A stretch of 53,725 nt of DNA from Acidimicrobiaceae bacterium (GCA_027306755.1 DAHUZE010000016.1:1-53725); one strand, 5' to 3'. Shown: positions 42,206-50,716, counted from the stretch's first letter. The notes: generated from the sequence alone by a model not told the origin. Translations and numbers: made by a program.

Positions 42206-43585
42206 TTGAGCATGTACAAGGTCACCAACCCCGCCACCGGAGAGGTGGAGAAGGAGTTCGCCGCGGCCACCCAGGAAGAGCTGGCCGCCGTCATGGCGCG
42301 GTCGCACGCGGCCTACGCAGGTTGGCGGGAGCGGCCGGTGGAGGAACGGGCGGGGATCCTGCGGGCTGTGGCGGGACTTTACAAGGAGCGGATCGACCAG
42401 CTGGCGTCCATCATCACGCGCGAGATGGGCAAGCCCACCCGTGACGCTGTCGACGAGCTGGAGTTCAGCGCCTCGATCTACGAGTACTACGCCGAGGAGG
42501 GCCCGAGGCTGCTGGCGGACCGGCCACTGGAGTCCCCCCAGCCCGGTTCGGCATGGGTCCGCCTGGCACCGATCGGCCCGGTGCTCGGGATCATGCCCTG
42601 GAACTACCCCTACTACCAGGTGGCCCGGTTCTCGGCTCCCAACCTCATGGTGGGCAACACCGTCATCTTGAAGCATGCCCCCCAGTGCCCGGAGTCCGCG
42701 CTGGCAATGGAGGAGATCTTCCACGACGCCGGCCTACCCCGGGACGCGTACGTCAACGTCTTCGTCACCAACGAGCAGGTAGCCGAGATGATCGGCGACT
42801 CCAGGGTTGCCGGGGTGTCCGTGACCGGGAGCGAGCGGGCCGGCACCGCGGTGGCGTCCCTGGCCGGGCAGCACCTGAAGAAGGTGGTCCTCGAGCTCGG
42901 TGGCTCGGATCCCTTCATCGTCGTGGACACCGAGGACGTCCCCGGTGTAGCCCGGCAGGCGGTGGCCGCCCGGATGGAGAACGCCGGCCAGGCCTGCAAT
43001 GCCTCCAAGCGGATGATCGTCATGGACCGCGTCTACGACGAGTTCGTCACCGAGTTCACCAAGGCGATGGCCGAGCAGGTGCCGGGGGATCCGACGGACC
43101 CCGCTACCACGTTCGGCCCGCTCTCCTCGGAACAGGCGGCCCAGAACTTCATGTCCCAGGTGCGCGACGCCGTGGACAAGGGCGCCAGCGTGCACCTCGG
43201 TGGGGAGCGCATCCCAGGGCCGGGGGCGTTCGTCCAGGCGACGGTGCTGACCGACGTGACGCCCGAGATGCGGGCCTACCGCGAGGAGATCTTCGGCCCG
43301 GCCGCGGTCATCTACAAGGTGCATAGCGTGGACGAGGCCGTGGACCTGGCCAACGACACGCCCTACGGGTTGGGAGCGTCGGTGTTCACCGGCGACGAGG
43401 CGCTCGGCTTGGCGATCGCCGACCGGCTGGACACCGGAATGGTGTGGATCAACGAGATCGAGGGTGGGGGGCCCGAGCTTCCCTTCGGCGGGACGAAGCG
43501 GTCCGGCGTGGGGCGGGAGCTGGGTCCGTTGGGCATCGACGAGTTCGTCAACAAGAAGCTCATCCACACGCCGCCCAAGGAGTAG
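42206..43585 (+). CDS. gabD: NAD(P)-dependent succinate-semialdehyde-type dehydrogenase
   Basis: A 459-residue aldehyde dehydrogenase of the GabD1/SSADH group. NPATGEVEKEF opens the protein; GIMPWNYPYYQVARFSAPNL, LKHAPQCPESA, VSVTGSERAG, LELGGSDPFIV and GQACNASKRMIV with catalytic Cys264 follow, then EEIFGPAAV. The likely substrate is succinate semialdehyde or a short-chain relative. TTG 42206 suits the GGAAGGGGAAG Shine-Dalgarno best; ATG 42212 is the alternative. If the window runs a gamma-glutamyl-amine pathway, this enzyme could act at its end. Confidence 0.82.
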   Translation: MSMYKVTNPATGEVEKEFAAATQEELAAVMARSHAAYAGWRERPVEERAGILRAVAGLYKERIDQLASIITREMGKPTRDAVDELEFSASIYEYYAEEGPRLLADRPLESPQPGSAWVRLAPIGPVLGIMPWNYPYYQVARFSAPNLMVGNTVILKHAPQCPESALAMEEIFHDAGLPRDAYVNVFVTNEQVAEMIGDSRVAGVSVTGSERAGTAVASLAGQHLKKVVLELGGSDPFIVVDTEDVPGVARQAVAARMENAGQACNASKRMIVMDRVYDEFVTEFTKAMAEQVPGDPTDPATTFGPLSSEQAAQNFMSQVRDAVDKGASVHLGGERIPGPGAFVQATVLTDVTPEMRAYREEIFGPAAVIYKVHSVDEAVDLANDTPYGLGASVFTGDEALGLAIADRLDTGMVWINEIEGGGPELPFGGTKRSGVGRELGPLGIDEFVNKKLIHTPPKE

Positions 43586-43648
43586 CGGCCCAGCGCTCCC
43601 ACGGCGCCGCGAGAACGCTCCCGCGGGTGACGGGGGTGACGGGGGCGC

Positions 43649-43690
43649 GGCGAGGGCGCGCCGCTCACCACTGCGCGGCGCGCCCTCGCC
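43649..43690. terminator. Strong 16-bp hairpin between convergent genes
   Basis: GGCGAGGGCGCGCCGC (43649-43664) and GCGGCGCGCCCTCGCC (43675-43690) pair perfectly around a 10-nt loop. The hairpin lies between the gabD-like gene and the CsbD-like gene and can end transcription from both sides. Confidence 0.85.
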
Positions 43691-43705
43691 TGCGGCTGCT
43701 GGCGG

Positions 43706-43864
43706 TCAGGTCTTGCCGGACGCCTTGTTCTTGGCGGCGTCGACAGCCCCCTTCACCTTGCCCGCGGCCTGGTCGACACGGCCCTCGTTCTTGAGGCGCT
43801 TGTCACCAGTCAGCGCGCCGACGGCCTCCTTGGCCCGGCCCTTCGTCTCGTCTTTGTTGGGCAT
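43706..43864 (-). CDS. CsbD-family small stress protein
   Basis: A 52-residue hydrophilic, lysine-rich protein. It starts MPNKDETKGRAKEAVGALTG, matching the CsbD signature (GKxKExxGxxTGD), and repeats GRVDQAAGKVKGAV. CsbD proteins are induced by sigma-B-type stress in Bacillus; their biochemical role is unknown. ATG 43864 has AAGGAG 6 nt upstream. Its first 62 nt overlap, in another frame, the 3' end of the flippase-like gene on the same strand. Confidence 0.85.
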   Translation of the reverse strand: MPNKDETKGRAKEAVGALTGDKRLKNEGRVDQAAGKVKGAVDAAKNKASGKT

Positions 43865-45053
43865 CTCCCGCTCCTTCCCCGATGCGGTCAGGCATCGCCT
43901 TGTTGCCTATGGGGATACCCGGGAGTGGGGTTGTCGGAACCGGATGCCCATTCGGTGAGCGGGTGTCCCACCGGGATCCGCCGGGAGCACCGGGGCGTGG
44001 AGGAACCTTGAGCGAGAGGTAGGCCAGGCCGCCAACCGGGATAGGTGCCCAGAAGTTGACCAGGCGCCAGCCGAGCACACCCAGCGTCGCGACGCTGCGC
44101 GTGACGCCGAAGCTCACCAGCAGCAGCGGCGCGACCGAGTCCACGACCCCGAGCCCGCCCGGGGTGAGGGGGAGGGCCCCGGCCACGTTGGCGATCCCGT
44201 ATGCGGCGAACAGCTCCGCCGGGTCGACCAGGCGACCGAAGGCGGCGACGAAGCACCACAGCGACGCGGCGTCCAGCAGCCAGTTGAGCGTGGCCCATAT
44301 GAGGGACCGGACGAGGACCCGGCGGTCGCTGGCCAATGCCGCCAAAGAGGCCGTTGCGTCGCGGACGACGCGCTCGAGGCGGTCCCCACCCACGCCGGGG
44401 ATCTTGTCCCCAACGGCGTGGAGGACCCGGCCCGCCATGGACGCGCCGCGGGTGACCCCGAGGACGAGTGCGGCCACCACGAACAGGAGCACCGCACCGA
44501 TGATGGCTACGGTCACGTAGATCGGGTGGAACCCCGCCAACGGGATGGAGATGACCAAGGACGCCCACAGCAAGACGTTCAGGACGACGGTCGAACCGAG
44601 CCCCTTGGCCGCCATCATCACGCCGGCGTCGTTCCCCGAGATCCCGGCGGAGGTGAACATGCGGTACCCGACGCCGGCGGCACCGAGGGTGCCAGCGGGG
44701 ATCACGTGCCCGATTGCCGCCGCCACCAGGTCGATCCGGAAGAGCCGGGACAGGGGCGGTCGACCGTCTGGGGGAAGCAGTGTGCGGCTCAACAGGCCGT
44801 AGCAGAAGAGCGACACGGCCTCGCACACCACTCCCGCTCCCAGCCACCCCAGGTTCAGCTGCCCCAGCAGGTACAGATCCTTGCTGGCGCCGACGAGCTC
44901 GGGGACGACCAGGTACTCGATGACGAGAAGGATCCCGAAGATGAGGATGCCCCGACGCAATGACTTGCGGTAGAGCGAGAGCCACTGGACCGCCGCCCGG
45001 AGCCGGCGTCGCCATCCGGGGGTGGTCCGGTCGCCCTCCGGACAGTTCGTCAT
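43803..45053 (-). CDS. UPF0104/LPG-synthase-type membrane protein (flippase-like)
   Basis: A 416-residue integral membrane protein with about eight helices. It resembles the N-terminal flippase domain of lysylphosphatidylglycerol synthase and the AglD/YbhN group. GHVIPAGTLGAAGVGYRMF and the late motif ALPLTPGGLGVVDSVAPLLL are characteristic. The final 75 residues are low-complexity and the last part is read from the start of the csbD-like gene in another frame, so the real stop may have been lost. The start is ATG 45053 (GTG 45056 is adjacent). Confidence 0.78.
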   Translation of the reverse strand: MTNCPEGDRTTPGWRRRLRAAVQWLSLYRKSLRRGILIFGILLVIEYLVVPELVGASKDLYLLGQLNLGWLGAGVVCEAVSLFCYGLLSRTLLPPDGRPPLSRLFRIDLVAAAIGHVIPAGTLGAAGVGYRMFTSAGISGNDAGVMMAAKGLGSTVVLNVLLWASLVISIPLAGFHPIYVTVAIIGAVLLFVVAALVLGVTRGASMAGRVLHAVGDKIPGVGGDRLERVVRDATASLAALASDRRVLVRSLIWATLNWLLDAASLWCFVAAFGRLVDPAELFAAYGIANVAGALPLTPGGLGVVDSVAPLLLVSFGVTRSVATLGVLGWRLVNFWAPIPVGGLAYLSLKVPPRPGAPGGSRWDTRSPNGHPVPTTPLPGIPIGNKAMPDRIGEGAGDAQQRRDEGPGQGGRRRADW

Positions 45054-45182
45054 CACTCCCTGTCATACCGCAATCAGCCCGGAAGCCGCGCGGGTCTCCT
45101 GGCACCCGTGCACGGAAGGCGGTCCACGCAAGCGTTGCCCGCCGGATGACGGCCGGGCTGCCAGATCTCGGGAACCCGCCGA

Positions 45183-45188
45183 TACGCT
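45183..45188 (+). promoter_or_regulatory. -10 box (TACGCT) of the aldo/keto reductase gene
   Basis: TACGCT lies exactly 6 nt before GTG 45195, as expected for a leaderless transcript. Confidence 0.5.
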
Positions 45189-45194
45189 GGCTCG

Positions 45195-46106
45195 GTGACG
45201 GACCCCTCCTCGCCCGCTGCCACCATCCCCGGAGGGCTCGCGGCGCTGGCTGGCCGTCCCGTGGCCCGAATGGGCTTTGGCGCCATGCAGCTGCCCGGAC
45301 CGGGAGTGCTTGGGCCGCCGGCCGACCGGGCCCAGGCGATAGCGGTCCTGCGCCGGGCGGTGGAGCTCGGGATCAACCACATCGACACTGCTCAGTTCTA
45401 CGGCCCGGACGTGGCCAACGATCTGATCGCCGAGGCACTGCATCCATACCCTCCTGACCTGGTGCTGGTGTCCAAGGTCGGTGCCAGGCGGGACGAGCAG
45501 GGAGCGTGGCTCGAGGCCCAGCGGCCCGACCAGCTGCGGGCCGGGGTCGAGGCCAATCTGCGCTCGTTGCGGATCGAGCGGGTGCCGGTGGTCAACTTAC
45601 GGCGCCACCCCGATGCGGACGTGCCCTTCGCCGATCAGCTCGAGGCCATGGAGACGCTCCGCCACGAAGGGCTGATCGGCGCCGTGGGGCTCAGCAACGT
45701 GACGATCGAGCAGTACCGGGCGGCCCGGCAGGTCACGGATGTGGCATGTGTGCAGAATGCGTTCAACCTCGCCCAGCGCGAGGACCAGCCGTTGCTCGAG
45801 GCCTGTGCGGCGGACGGCGTGCCCTACGTCCCGTTCTTTCCGCTCGGTTCCGCGTTCCAATCCCCCAATCCGGTGCTCGACCATCCGGGCGTGCAGGCCG
45901 TGGCAGCGGAGCTCGGGGTCACGCTTGCCCAGGTCGCTCTGGCCTGGTTGCTGCACCAGGCGCCCACCGTGCTGCTCATCCCCGGCACGTCCTCGCTCGC
46001 GCACCTCGAGCAGAACGTGGCTGCAGCCAACCTGTCGTTGGACCCGGGCCAGCTCGCTCTGCTGGACACGCTCCGGACAGGCGTTCCCGGCCCCTCAGCC
46101 GGGTAG
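45195..46106 (+). CDS. Aldo/keto reductase
   Basis: A 303-residue TIM-barrel oxidoreductase using NADPH. The catalytic tetrad is visible: Asp and Tyr in HIDTAQFYGP, Lys in LVLVSKVG, and His in VNLRRHPDADVP. GAVGLSNVTIEQ and IPGTSSLAHLEQNVAAA are standard AKR motifs binding the cofactor. The group is close to YdbC/PdxI-like reductases, but the substrate is not clear. It has a leaderless start and is divergent from the flippase-like gene. Confidence 0.88.
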   Translation: MTDPSSPAATIPGGLAALAGRPVARMGFGAMQLPGPGVLGPPADRAQAIAVLRRAVELGINHIDTAQFYGPDVANDLIAEALHPYPPDLVLVSKVGARRDEQGAWLEAQRPDQLRAGVEANLRSLRIERVPVVNLRRHPDADVPFADQLEAMETLRHEGLIGAVGLSNVTIEQYRAARQVTDVACVQNAFNLAQREDQPLLEACAADGVPYVPFFPLGSAFQSPNPVLDHPGVQAVAAELGVTLAQVALAWLLHQAPTVLLIPGTSSLAHLEQNVAAANLSLDPGQLALLDTLRTGVPGPSAG

Positions 46107-46137
46107 AGCGCCGCCGGGGAGCCGAGGCGACCCGGGG

Positions 46138-46143
46138 TACCGT
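46138..46143 (+). promoter_or_regulatory. -10 box (TACCGT) of the PRPP synthetase gene
   Basis: TACCGT lies 7 nt before ATG 46151, with no Shine-Dalgarno. Confidence 0.5.
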
Positions 46144-46150
46144 TGGCTCG

Positions 46151-47089
46151 ATGGACGACTTCGCGCTGTTCGCCGGCTCGGCCTCCCCGCATTTGGGCGC
46201 CGCCGTCGCGGCCTACCTGGGCCAACCCCTCGGCGCGTCCGAGACCTTGCGGTTTTCCGAGGGCAACCTCTTCGTGCGAGTCGGCGAGAACGTCCGCGGC
46301 CGGGACACCTTCCTCATCCAGAGCACGGCGTTCCCGGCCAACGACAACTTCATGGAGCTGCTGTTCTGGATCGATGCACTCAAGCGGGCGAGCGCTGCGT
46401 CGGTGACTGCGGTCATCCCCTACTTCAGCTATGCCAAGGGCGACAAGAAGGACGAGCCGCGTGTGTCCATCCGAGCCCGGGTATGCGCCGACGCCATCGA
46501 AGTGGCCGGGGCAGACCGGGTCGTCACCCTGGACCTGCATACGCCGCAGGTCCAGGGGTTCTTCAAGATCCCCGTTGACGACCTTTATGCGCTGCCCGTG
46601 CTGTGCGAAGCGGTCAGGGCGAAAGGACTGGCCACACTCGTGGTTGTGGCTCCCGATACCGGTTTCGCCAAGAAGGCCCGCCTATGGGCCGACCGATTGG
46701 GGGCGCCCCTGGCCATCGCCGACAAGAGGCGTACCGACCACTCGGAGACGGCGGAGGTCGTCGAGCTGATGGGGGATGTGGACGGTCGTGCCGCGCTCAT
46801 CGTGGATGACTTCACCGTTTCCGCGGGAACGCTCGTTGAGGCTGCTCGGGTGCTCGAGAGCAGGGGAGCTGGACCGATCCACGCCGTGGTCACCCACGGT
46901 CTTCTGACGGGCGCCGCCGTCGACCGCCTTGCGAACAGCCCACTGCAGACGCTGTTCATCACCGACTCGGTCGAAACCCAGCCCACCGCCCTGCCTCCGA
47001 ACGTGGAGGTGGTGTCGGTGGCCGGCCTCTTCGGTGAAGCGATCCATCGCATCGCCCGCCGCGAGAGCATCAGCGTGCTCTTCCGGTAG
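46151..47089 (+). CDS. prs: Ribose-phosphate pyrophosphokinase, divergent paralogue
   Basis: A 312-residue PRPP synthetase. FSEGNLFVRVGENVRGRDTF, IPYFSYAKGDKKDEPRVSIRA, TLDLHTPQVQGFF and DKRR for the flexible loop are present. The PRPP-binding loop reads VDDFTVSAGTL where standard enzymes have DDxIDTAGT, and the ATP loop has YAKGDKKDEP instead of YARQDRK. The changes suggest a second, specialised copy. It has a leaderless start and is probably transcribed alone. Confidence 0.85.
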   Translation: MDDFALFAGSASPHLGAAVAAYLGQPLGASETLRFSEGNLFVRVGENVRGRDTFLIQSTAFPANDNFMELLFWIDALKRASAASVTAVIPYFSYAKGDKKDEPRVSIRARVCADAIEVAGADRVVTLDLHTPQVQGFFKIPVDDLYALPVLCEAVRAKGLATLVVVAPDTGFAKKARLWADRLGAPLAIADKRRTDHSETAEVVELMGDVDGRAALIVDDFTVSAGTLVEAARVLESRGAGPIHAVVTHGLLTGAAVDRLANSPLQTLFITDSVETQPTALPPNVEVVSVAGLFGEAIHRIARRESISVLFR

Positions 47090-47195
47090 CCGCCGCCGGC
47101 GCTCTGGGCGCGGAGCTGCTCGCCCTGCGCCCTGCGCTCGATTCCGGATACCGTTGCGAGCGCGCTCGCGGTCTCGCGAACGAAAGGAGGCCCCT

Positions 47196-47591
47196 ATGGA
47201 AGCCGTCGGCTGCCGGGGCATCGCCTTCACTCCGACAGGGAAGGCAGCGTTGCTCCTCGGCAGTGGGGAGTGGCTAATCGTCACTGCGGCGCAGGGAGGG
47301 GACCTCGTGAGAGGCAGGAAGGAAGAGGGCCTCCCGCCGATACCCGTGATCGATCCGCCGGCAGCCCTCCCTGTGCGTGACCCGCTCGGGGAGCGTCCCG
47401 ACCCCCGGGGGCAAGCGAACTTCGAGCTGCCCCCCTCTGTGATTGCCAAGCCGCTCGTCTCGCGGCTTCTGGCACCTTCGCGGCCTCCAGCTCTCTGTCA
47501 GCTTTGCCGACGGACGGAGCCGTCGCATCGAAGACCTCACATCGGAAGACCAGCTTGGGCCTGTGACGGTCAGCCCGTTTCGAAGGGATGA
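47196..47591 (+). CDS. Hypothetical protein, possibly the 5' half of a frameshifted gene
   Basis: A 131-residue frame starting at ATG 47196 behind an excellent AAAGGAGG Shine-Dalgarno 5 nt away. The first 90 residues look like protein (GIAFTPTGKAALLLGSGEWLIVTAAQGGDLV). After about residue 90 the text becomes Arg/Pro-rich and implausible, just where a second frame starts to look real. I recognise no family. Confidence 0.45.
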   Translation: MEAVGCRGIAFTPTGKAALLLGSGEWLIVTAAQGGDLVRGRKEEGLPPIPVIDPPAALPVRDPLGERPDPRGQANFELPPSVIAKPLVSRLLAPSRPPALCQLCRRTEPSHRRPHIGRPAWACDGQPVSKG

Positions 47592-47721
47592 CTCCGGCCC
47601 CGAGTCGTTCTGGCTCTGGGTGATGCCGTCACCGAGCGGCGGCCGGGTCCGGTTGGTTGCCACATGGTCGTTGCACGGCGTGGAGGCGGCCGCGGTGGAG
47701 TTCGAACTACCCCGTAGCTGA
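47443..47721 (+). CDS. Hypothetical protein, possibly the 3' half of the same frameshifted gene
   Basis: A 92-residue frame opening at TTG 47443 with no ribosome-binding site. Its text is convincing (GLQLSVSFADGRSRRIEDLT, RVRLVATWSLHGVEAAAVEF). Joined to the preceding frame by one shift near 47445-47490 it would give a protein of about 175 residues. A six-C run at 47430-47435 lies close by, and a frame-1 stop codon at 47440 limits where the shift can be. Its 3' part is antisense to the end of the BNR-repeat gene. Confidence 0.45.
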   Translation: MPSRSSRGFWHLRGLQLSVSFADGRSRRIEDLTSEDQLGPVTVSPFRRDDSGPESFWLWVMPSPSGGRVRLVATWSLHGVEAAAVEFELPRS

Positions 47722-49999
47722 GCCGACTTCGAGCGTTATCTGGTCTGTGCCCGCACTTGATGTCGGTGATCTCCACGTGGAGCAAGGACGCTGTAGCGGC
47801 GTCATTGACGCGCGCCCACCAGAGCTGCCCGTCGAAGACAGAAGTGGCCCCGGCGTTCCTCGCTGAGGATCGAATCGATTCCGGAACGCTTTGGACTGCG
47901 CACCAACGCTGCGAACCCGGCACGAGGAGCTCCCACTTGGCAGTGGGACCGCTCCTGAGCGCAAGGAGGGCTCCGTTCGAGAGAAGCGTCAGCCCGCCTG
48001 TGGCGATACCCGGAGCCGTAGCGGAGGGCTCCCGGGGCAGCCCGACGTCGCCCCAGGTCTTGCCTCCGTCGGTCGAGCGAAGGAGCAGGTAGGGGTAGCG
48101 CATCGACCCGTGGACAAGGAGCTCCGTGGAGGGCGAGATCGCCGCGACCGCGCCATTGGCGCAGGGATCCACGAGCGTCGGCCACACCGGCTCCCTCCAG
48201 GACGCACCGCCATCGTTCGACCGCAGCAGCTCCTGTTGGGCATGGGCACCGCCTGCACAGTTGGAGGCTGAGAGCGGGCCGACCGTGACGCACGGGCCGT
48301 TCGACGGGCAGCCGAGGGAAGCCGGACGCCAGGTGCCCGATGACGGGTCGAACATTTCGACGAGTGGCTGGATGCCTGGCGGGTTGCGGTGTGCCGGCGT
48401 GTAGAGCGCCTCCACAAGGTTGGCCTGATAGCGAAAGCCACCGAACCCCGTTACGGTCGCACCCACCGGGACCGGCAGGACGCTCCAGGACGCGCCGCCG
48501 TCGAGTGACTCGAGACCGATGCTTCTGGCGACGATCCCTGTCGGTACGAGGGGGACTTCGAATGCTACGAAGACCGCCGGGCCGGCATTGGGAAGCGCCA
48601 CCGCGTTACAGGTCGATGACGCGCCGGTCCGTGTGGAGTTCTGTGCAGGCGAGAGCCCGATCCCAGCGAGCGCTGCGATGGCGCCGGCCGTCGAGATGCT
48701 CATGGTCGTGACCGCGCCGTCGGCACCAAACGTTGTGATCACCGCCGCACCCGGTGCGCAATGCGCAATGCGCTCAGGCGCTGCAGGGTTGCCCGACAAT
48801 GGCGCGAATCCGGCACCGGTCTCGCTCGAGACCGAGAACCGCCCGAGGCTCGCGAAGCTCGGCGGCGGCTTCACGTCGAGTGAGGCATCGCCCATATGGA
48901 CCCAGTGGTACTGAGAACCAGGGCTCAGTCCGAAGACGATCTGGGGACCGCGTGCCGGTCCGGGGAGCACTTCGAGTTCGGCCCCGTCGGGACGTGTGCC
49001 GATCATCGACACGAGGGGCGCGACGCCTCTCACCTCGAATGCCTGGGCGGGAATCGCGCTCCGCCGGCCGAGACCGAGGAAGGCACACGAGGTGGGCATC
49101 GGGCAACGTGCCAGGTGGGCGTGCCCGGAGACGATCCGGAACGTGCCCGAAGCCTCTGCAGGACCGAGTCCGCATCCGCTGTAGGAGAACGGACCGACGC
49201 ACCGCATGCCGATGAGGTAGGCGCCCGGCGCGGGCGCCACGACGTGGGCCTTGCCCGACGCTCCCACTTCGATCCAGGGCGCCGCGGGCACCGTGAAGCT
49301 CACATGGAAGGTGGTCGGTGACGACCAGCGGGTCGTGTCCACTTGGTCCTGCAACCCTCCGGGGCATCCGCCCCAACACACTGTCGCGGTCGATGTGCGG
49401 TTGGGAGCCGGCGCCGTTGTGAGCCGGTGCGCCACGCTCACGACGCCGGTCACCGTGACGCGGCTCCCCGGCCGCCCCGAGGGGGGCGAGATGGAGAGCT
49501 GCATCCGGGGCTCGCGCCGCACGAAACCGGGCCTTCCATGTGTGATCGCAGCGTTCAGAACCACGTGGTACTGGCCGGATGCGACGTTCGCGACACGCAG
49601 GCACGCGGCGAAGGCACCGTGGAGGGACTGGATGACGGGCATTGTCGTTCCCCGAGTGGTTGTCGCCCCTGTCGGGCACCGAGATTCTGGAGCGGCCGAA
49701 GCGTTTAGGTGCGCGAGGTTCGACAGCGGGCCCGCCAACGGTCCTCGCGCCGTGCGGGACGCCGGGCGCGTCGGGCCTGGAGGAGGAATGCTCGCCACAA
49801 GTCCGCCGATGAGTCCGATGACTGCTGCGATCGCGAGCAGGGTCAATGCCCAGCGGCGCCGCTGCCTGCGCCGGGCCTCTTTGATGAGATCCTCGGCTGG
49901 CTGGGCTGGCGCGTCTCCGAGGGGTGCAGATGGCGGATCGTTCGGGCTCCACGGTTTGACGACCGCCTCCGGACCCCGTCTGCTCGCCGTCGTGCTCAT
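47570..49999 (-). CDS. Membrane-anchored BNR/sialidase-repeat protein
   Basis: An 809-residue protein. A charged N-terminus is followed by one membrane helix (about 50-71, ALTLLAIAAVIGLIGGLVAS) and a long extracellular part. The first half has beta-rich segments and several cysteines (CWGGCPGG, CVGPFSYSGCG). The second half has BNR/Asp-box motifs SLDGGASW, SNDGGASW and STDGGKTW, so it folds at least partly as a beta-propeller like Ycf48 or sialidases. No sialidase catalytic set is evident. The last 50 residues are low-complexity and antisense to another frame. An operator-like palindrome lies just upstream. Confidence 0.7.
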   Translation of the reverse strand: MSTTASRRGPEAVVKPWSPNDPPSAPLGDAPAQPAEDLIKEARRRQRRRWALTLLAIAAVIGLIGGLVASIPPPGPTRPASRTARGPLAGPLSNLAHLNASAAPESRCPTGATTTRGTTMPVIQSLHGAFAACLRVANVASGQYHVVLNAAITHGRPGFVRREPRMQLSISPPSGRPGSRVTVTGVVSVAHRLTTAPAPNRTSTATVCWGGCPGGLQDQVDTTRWSSPTTFHVSFTVPAAPWIEVGASGKAHVVAPAPGAYLIGMRCVGPFSYSGCGLGPAEASGTFRIVSGHAHLARCPMPTSCAFLGLGRRSAIPAQAFEVRGVAPLVSMIGTRPDGAELEVLPGPARGPQIVFGLSPGSQYHWVHMGDASLDVKPPPSFASLGRFSVSSETGAGFAPLSGNPAAPERIAHCAPGAAVITTFGADGAVTTMSISTAGAIAALAGIGLSPAQNSTRTGASSTCNAVALPNAGPAVFVAFEVPLVPTGIVARSIGLESLDGGASWSVLPVPVGATVTGFGGFRYQANLVEALYTPAHRNPPGIQPLVEMFDPSSGTWRPASLGCPSNGPCVTVGPLSASNCAGGAHAQQELLRSNDGGASWREPVWPTLVDPCANGAVAAISPSTELLVHGSMRYPYLLLRSTDGGKTWGDVGLPREPSATAPGIATGGLTLLSNGALLALRSGPTAKWELLVPGSQRWCAVQSVPESIRSSARNAGATSVFDGQLWWARVNDAATASLLHVEITDIKCGHRPDNARSRLSYGVVRTPPRPPPRRATTMWQPTGPGRRSVTASPRARTTRGRSHPFETG

Positions 50000-50011
50000 C
50001 CGGGCCCTCGC

Positions 50012-50034
50012 TAGTGCTAGGGTAGATAGCACTA
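50012..50034. promoter_or_regulatory. Operator-like palindrome upstream of the BNR-repeat gene
   Basis: TAGTGCTA, 7 nt, TAGCACTA is a perfect inverted repeat in an AT-rich patch, 13 nt before ATG 49999. It overlaps possible -10 hexamers (TATCTA or TACCCT on the minus strand). The half-site resembles CIRCE's AGCACT, but the order and spacing differ. Confidence 0.6.
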
Positions 50035-50084
50035 CTCGGCGCGTCAAGTCGGGTCGCAGCCTCCGAGCGACCGACGGAACGGGG

Positions 50085-50501
50085 TCACATTTCGGGGGTG
50101 CGAGAAGCGGAGTCCATCACGATGCCGACCACGTTTCCCACTCGGGTGAGGTCAGCGTCGTGAGCGAGCAACGTGGCATGGTTCCGGTGCGCGACCGACG
50201 CGATCATGCAGTCGATCAGGCCTCGCGGCGTGACACCGGCTCGCCGGCACAGGCGGTAGATGCGCGACGCCGCTTCGAAGTCCGCCGCCGCGTCGAACGG
50301 GAGCAGATGGCATCGTAAGAGCAATCTGCGCAAGTCCTCTGCCCGGCCGTCGTTCCTGGCCCCCGCCATGACCTCCATCATCACCAGCTCGGTCGTCGCG
50401 AGTGGTCCGTCATCAGCGATTAGCTCGGACATTCGGTCGTCTATCGGGCTCCCCGTTGCCCGGTCGTACTCGACCCATGCCGACGTGTCGGCCAGGATCA
50501 T
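50085..50501 (-). CDS. vapC: VapC-family PIN-domain ribonuclease toxin
   Basis: A 138-residue PIN nuclease. The acidic catalytic residues are visible: Asp5 in LADTSAWVEY, Glu in TTELVMMEVMAGA, Asp in LIDCMIASVA and Asp in HDADLTRV. VapC toxins cleave tRNA or rRNA and are held inactive by VapB. It starts at ATG 50501, overlapping the antitoxin stop codon by 4 nt. Confidence 0.92.
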   Translation of the reverse strand: MILADTSAWVEYDRATGSPIDDRMSELIADDGPLATTELVMMEVMAGARNDGRAEDLRRLLLRCHLLPFDAAADFEAASRIYRLCRRAGVTPRGLIDCMIASVAHRNHATLLAHDADLTRVGNVVGIVMDSASRTPEM

Positions 50502-50710
50502 CGGCCGCGAGCGGGACCGGTGTCAGCCGGCACCTTTCCGATGGCGCGCACCCCACGCATGGCGAGCGATTCCTCGCGGCTCATGGGCTGGCCCGCAAGG
50601 TGCCGGAGGGCGAGGTCGACAGCCTCCGTTTTCGTATGGAGACCGTAACGGTCCATGACGGCTTGGAGGTAGGTGTCCTCGATCTCGATGTTGGTCCGTA
50701 CTCGGCTCAT
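50498..50710 (-). CDS. vapB: VapB-family antitoxin
   Basis: A 70-residue protein. MSRVRTNIEIEDTYLQAVMD forms the ribbon-helix-helix DNA-binding part, LHTKTEAVDLALRHLAG follows, and the rest is the toxin-neutralising tail. Start ATG 50710 is set by the TATACT box exactly 6 nt upstream; a longer start at 50725 would lie inside the promoter. The protein should repress its own operon through the adjacent inverted repeat. Confidence 0.9.
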   Translation of the reverse strand: MSRVRTNIEIEDTYLQAVMDRYGLHTKTEAVDLALRHLAGQPMSREESLAMRGVRAIGKVPADTGPARGR

Positions 50711-50716
50711 GCACGT

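Noticed and set aside
50012-50034. Second CIRCE element
   Set aside because: Half-sites share AGCACT with CIRCE but lie in the opposite order (AGTGCTA first) with 7-nt spacing, so HrcA binding is not expected.
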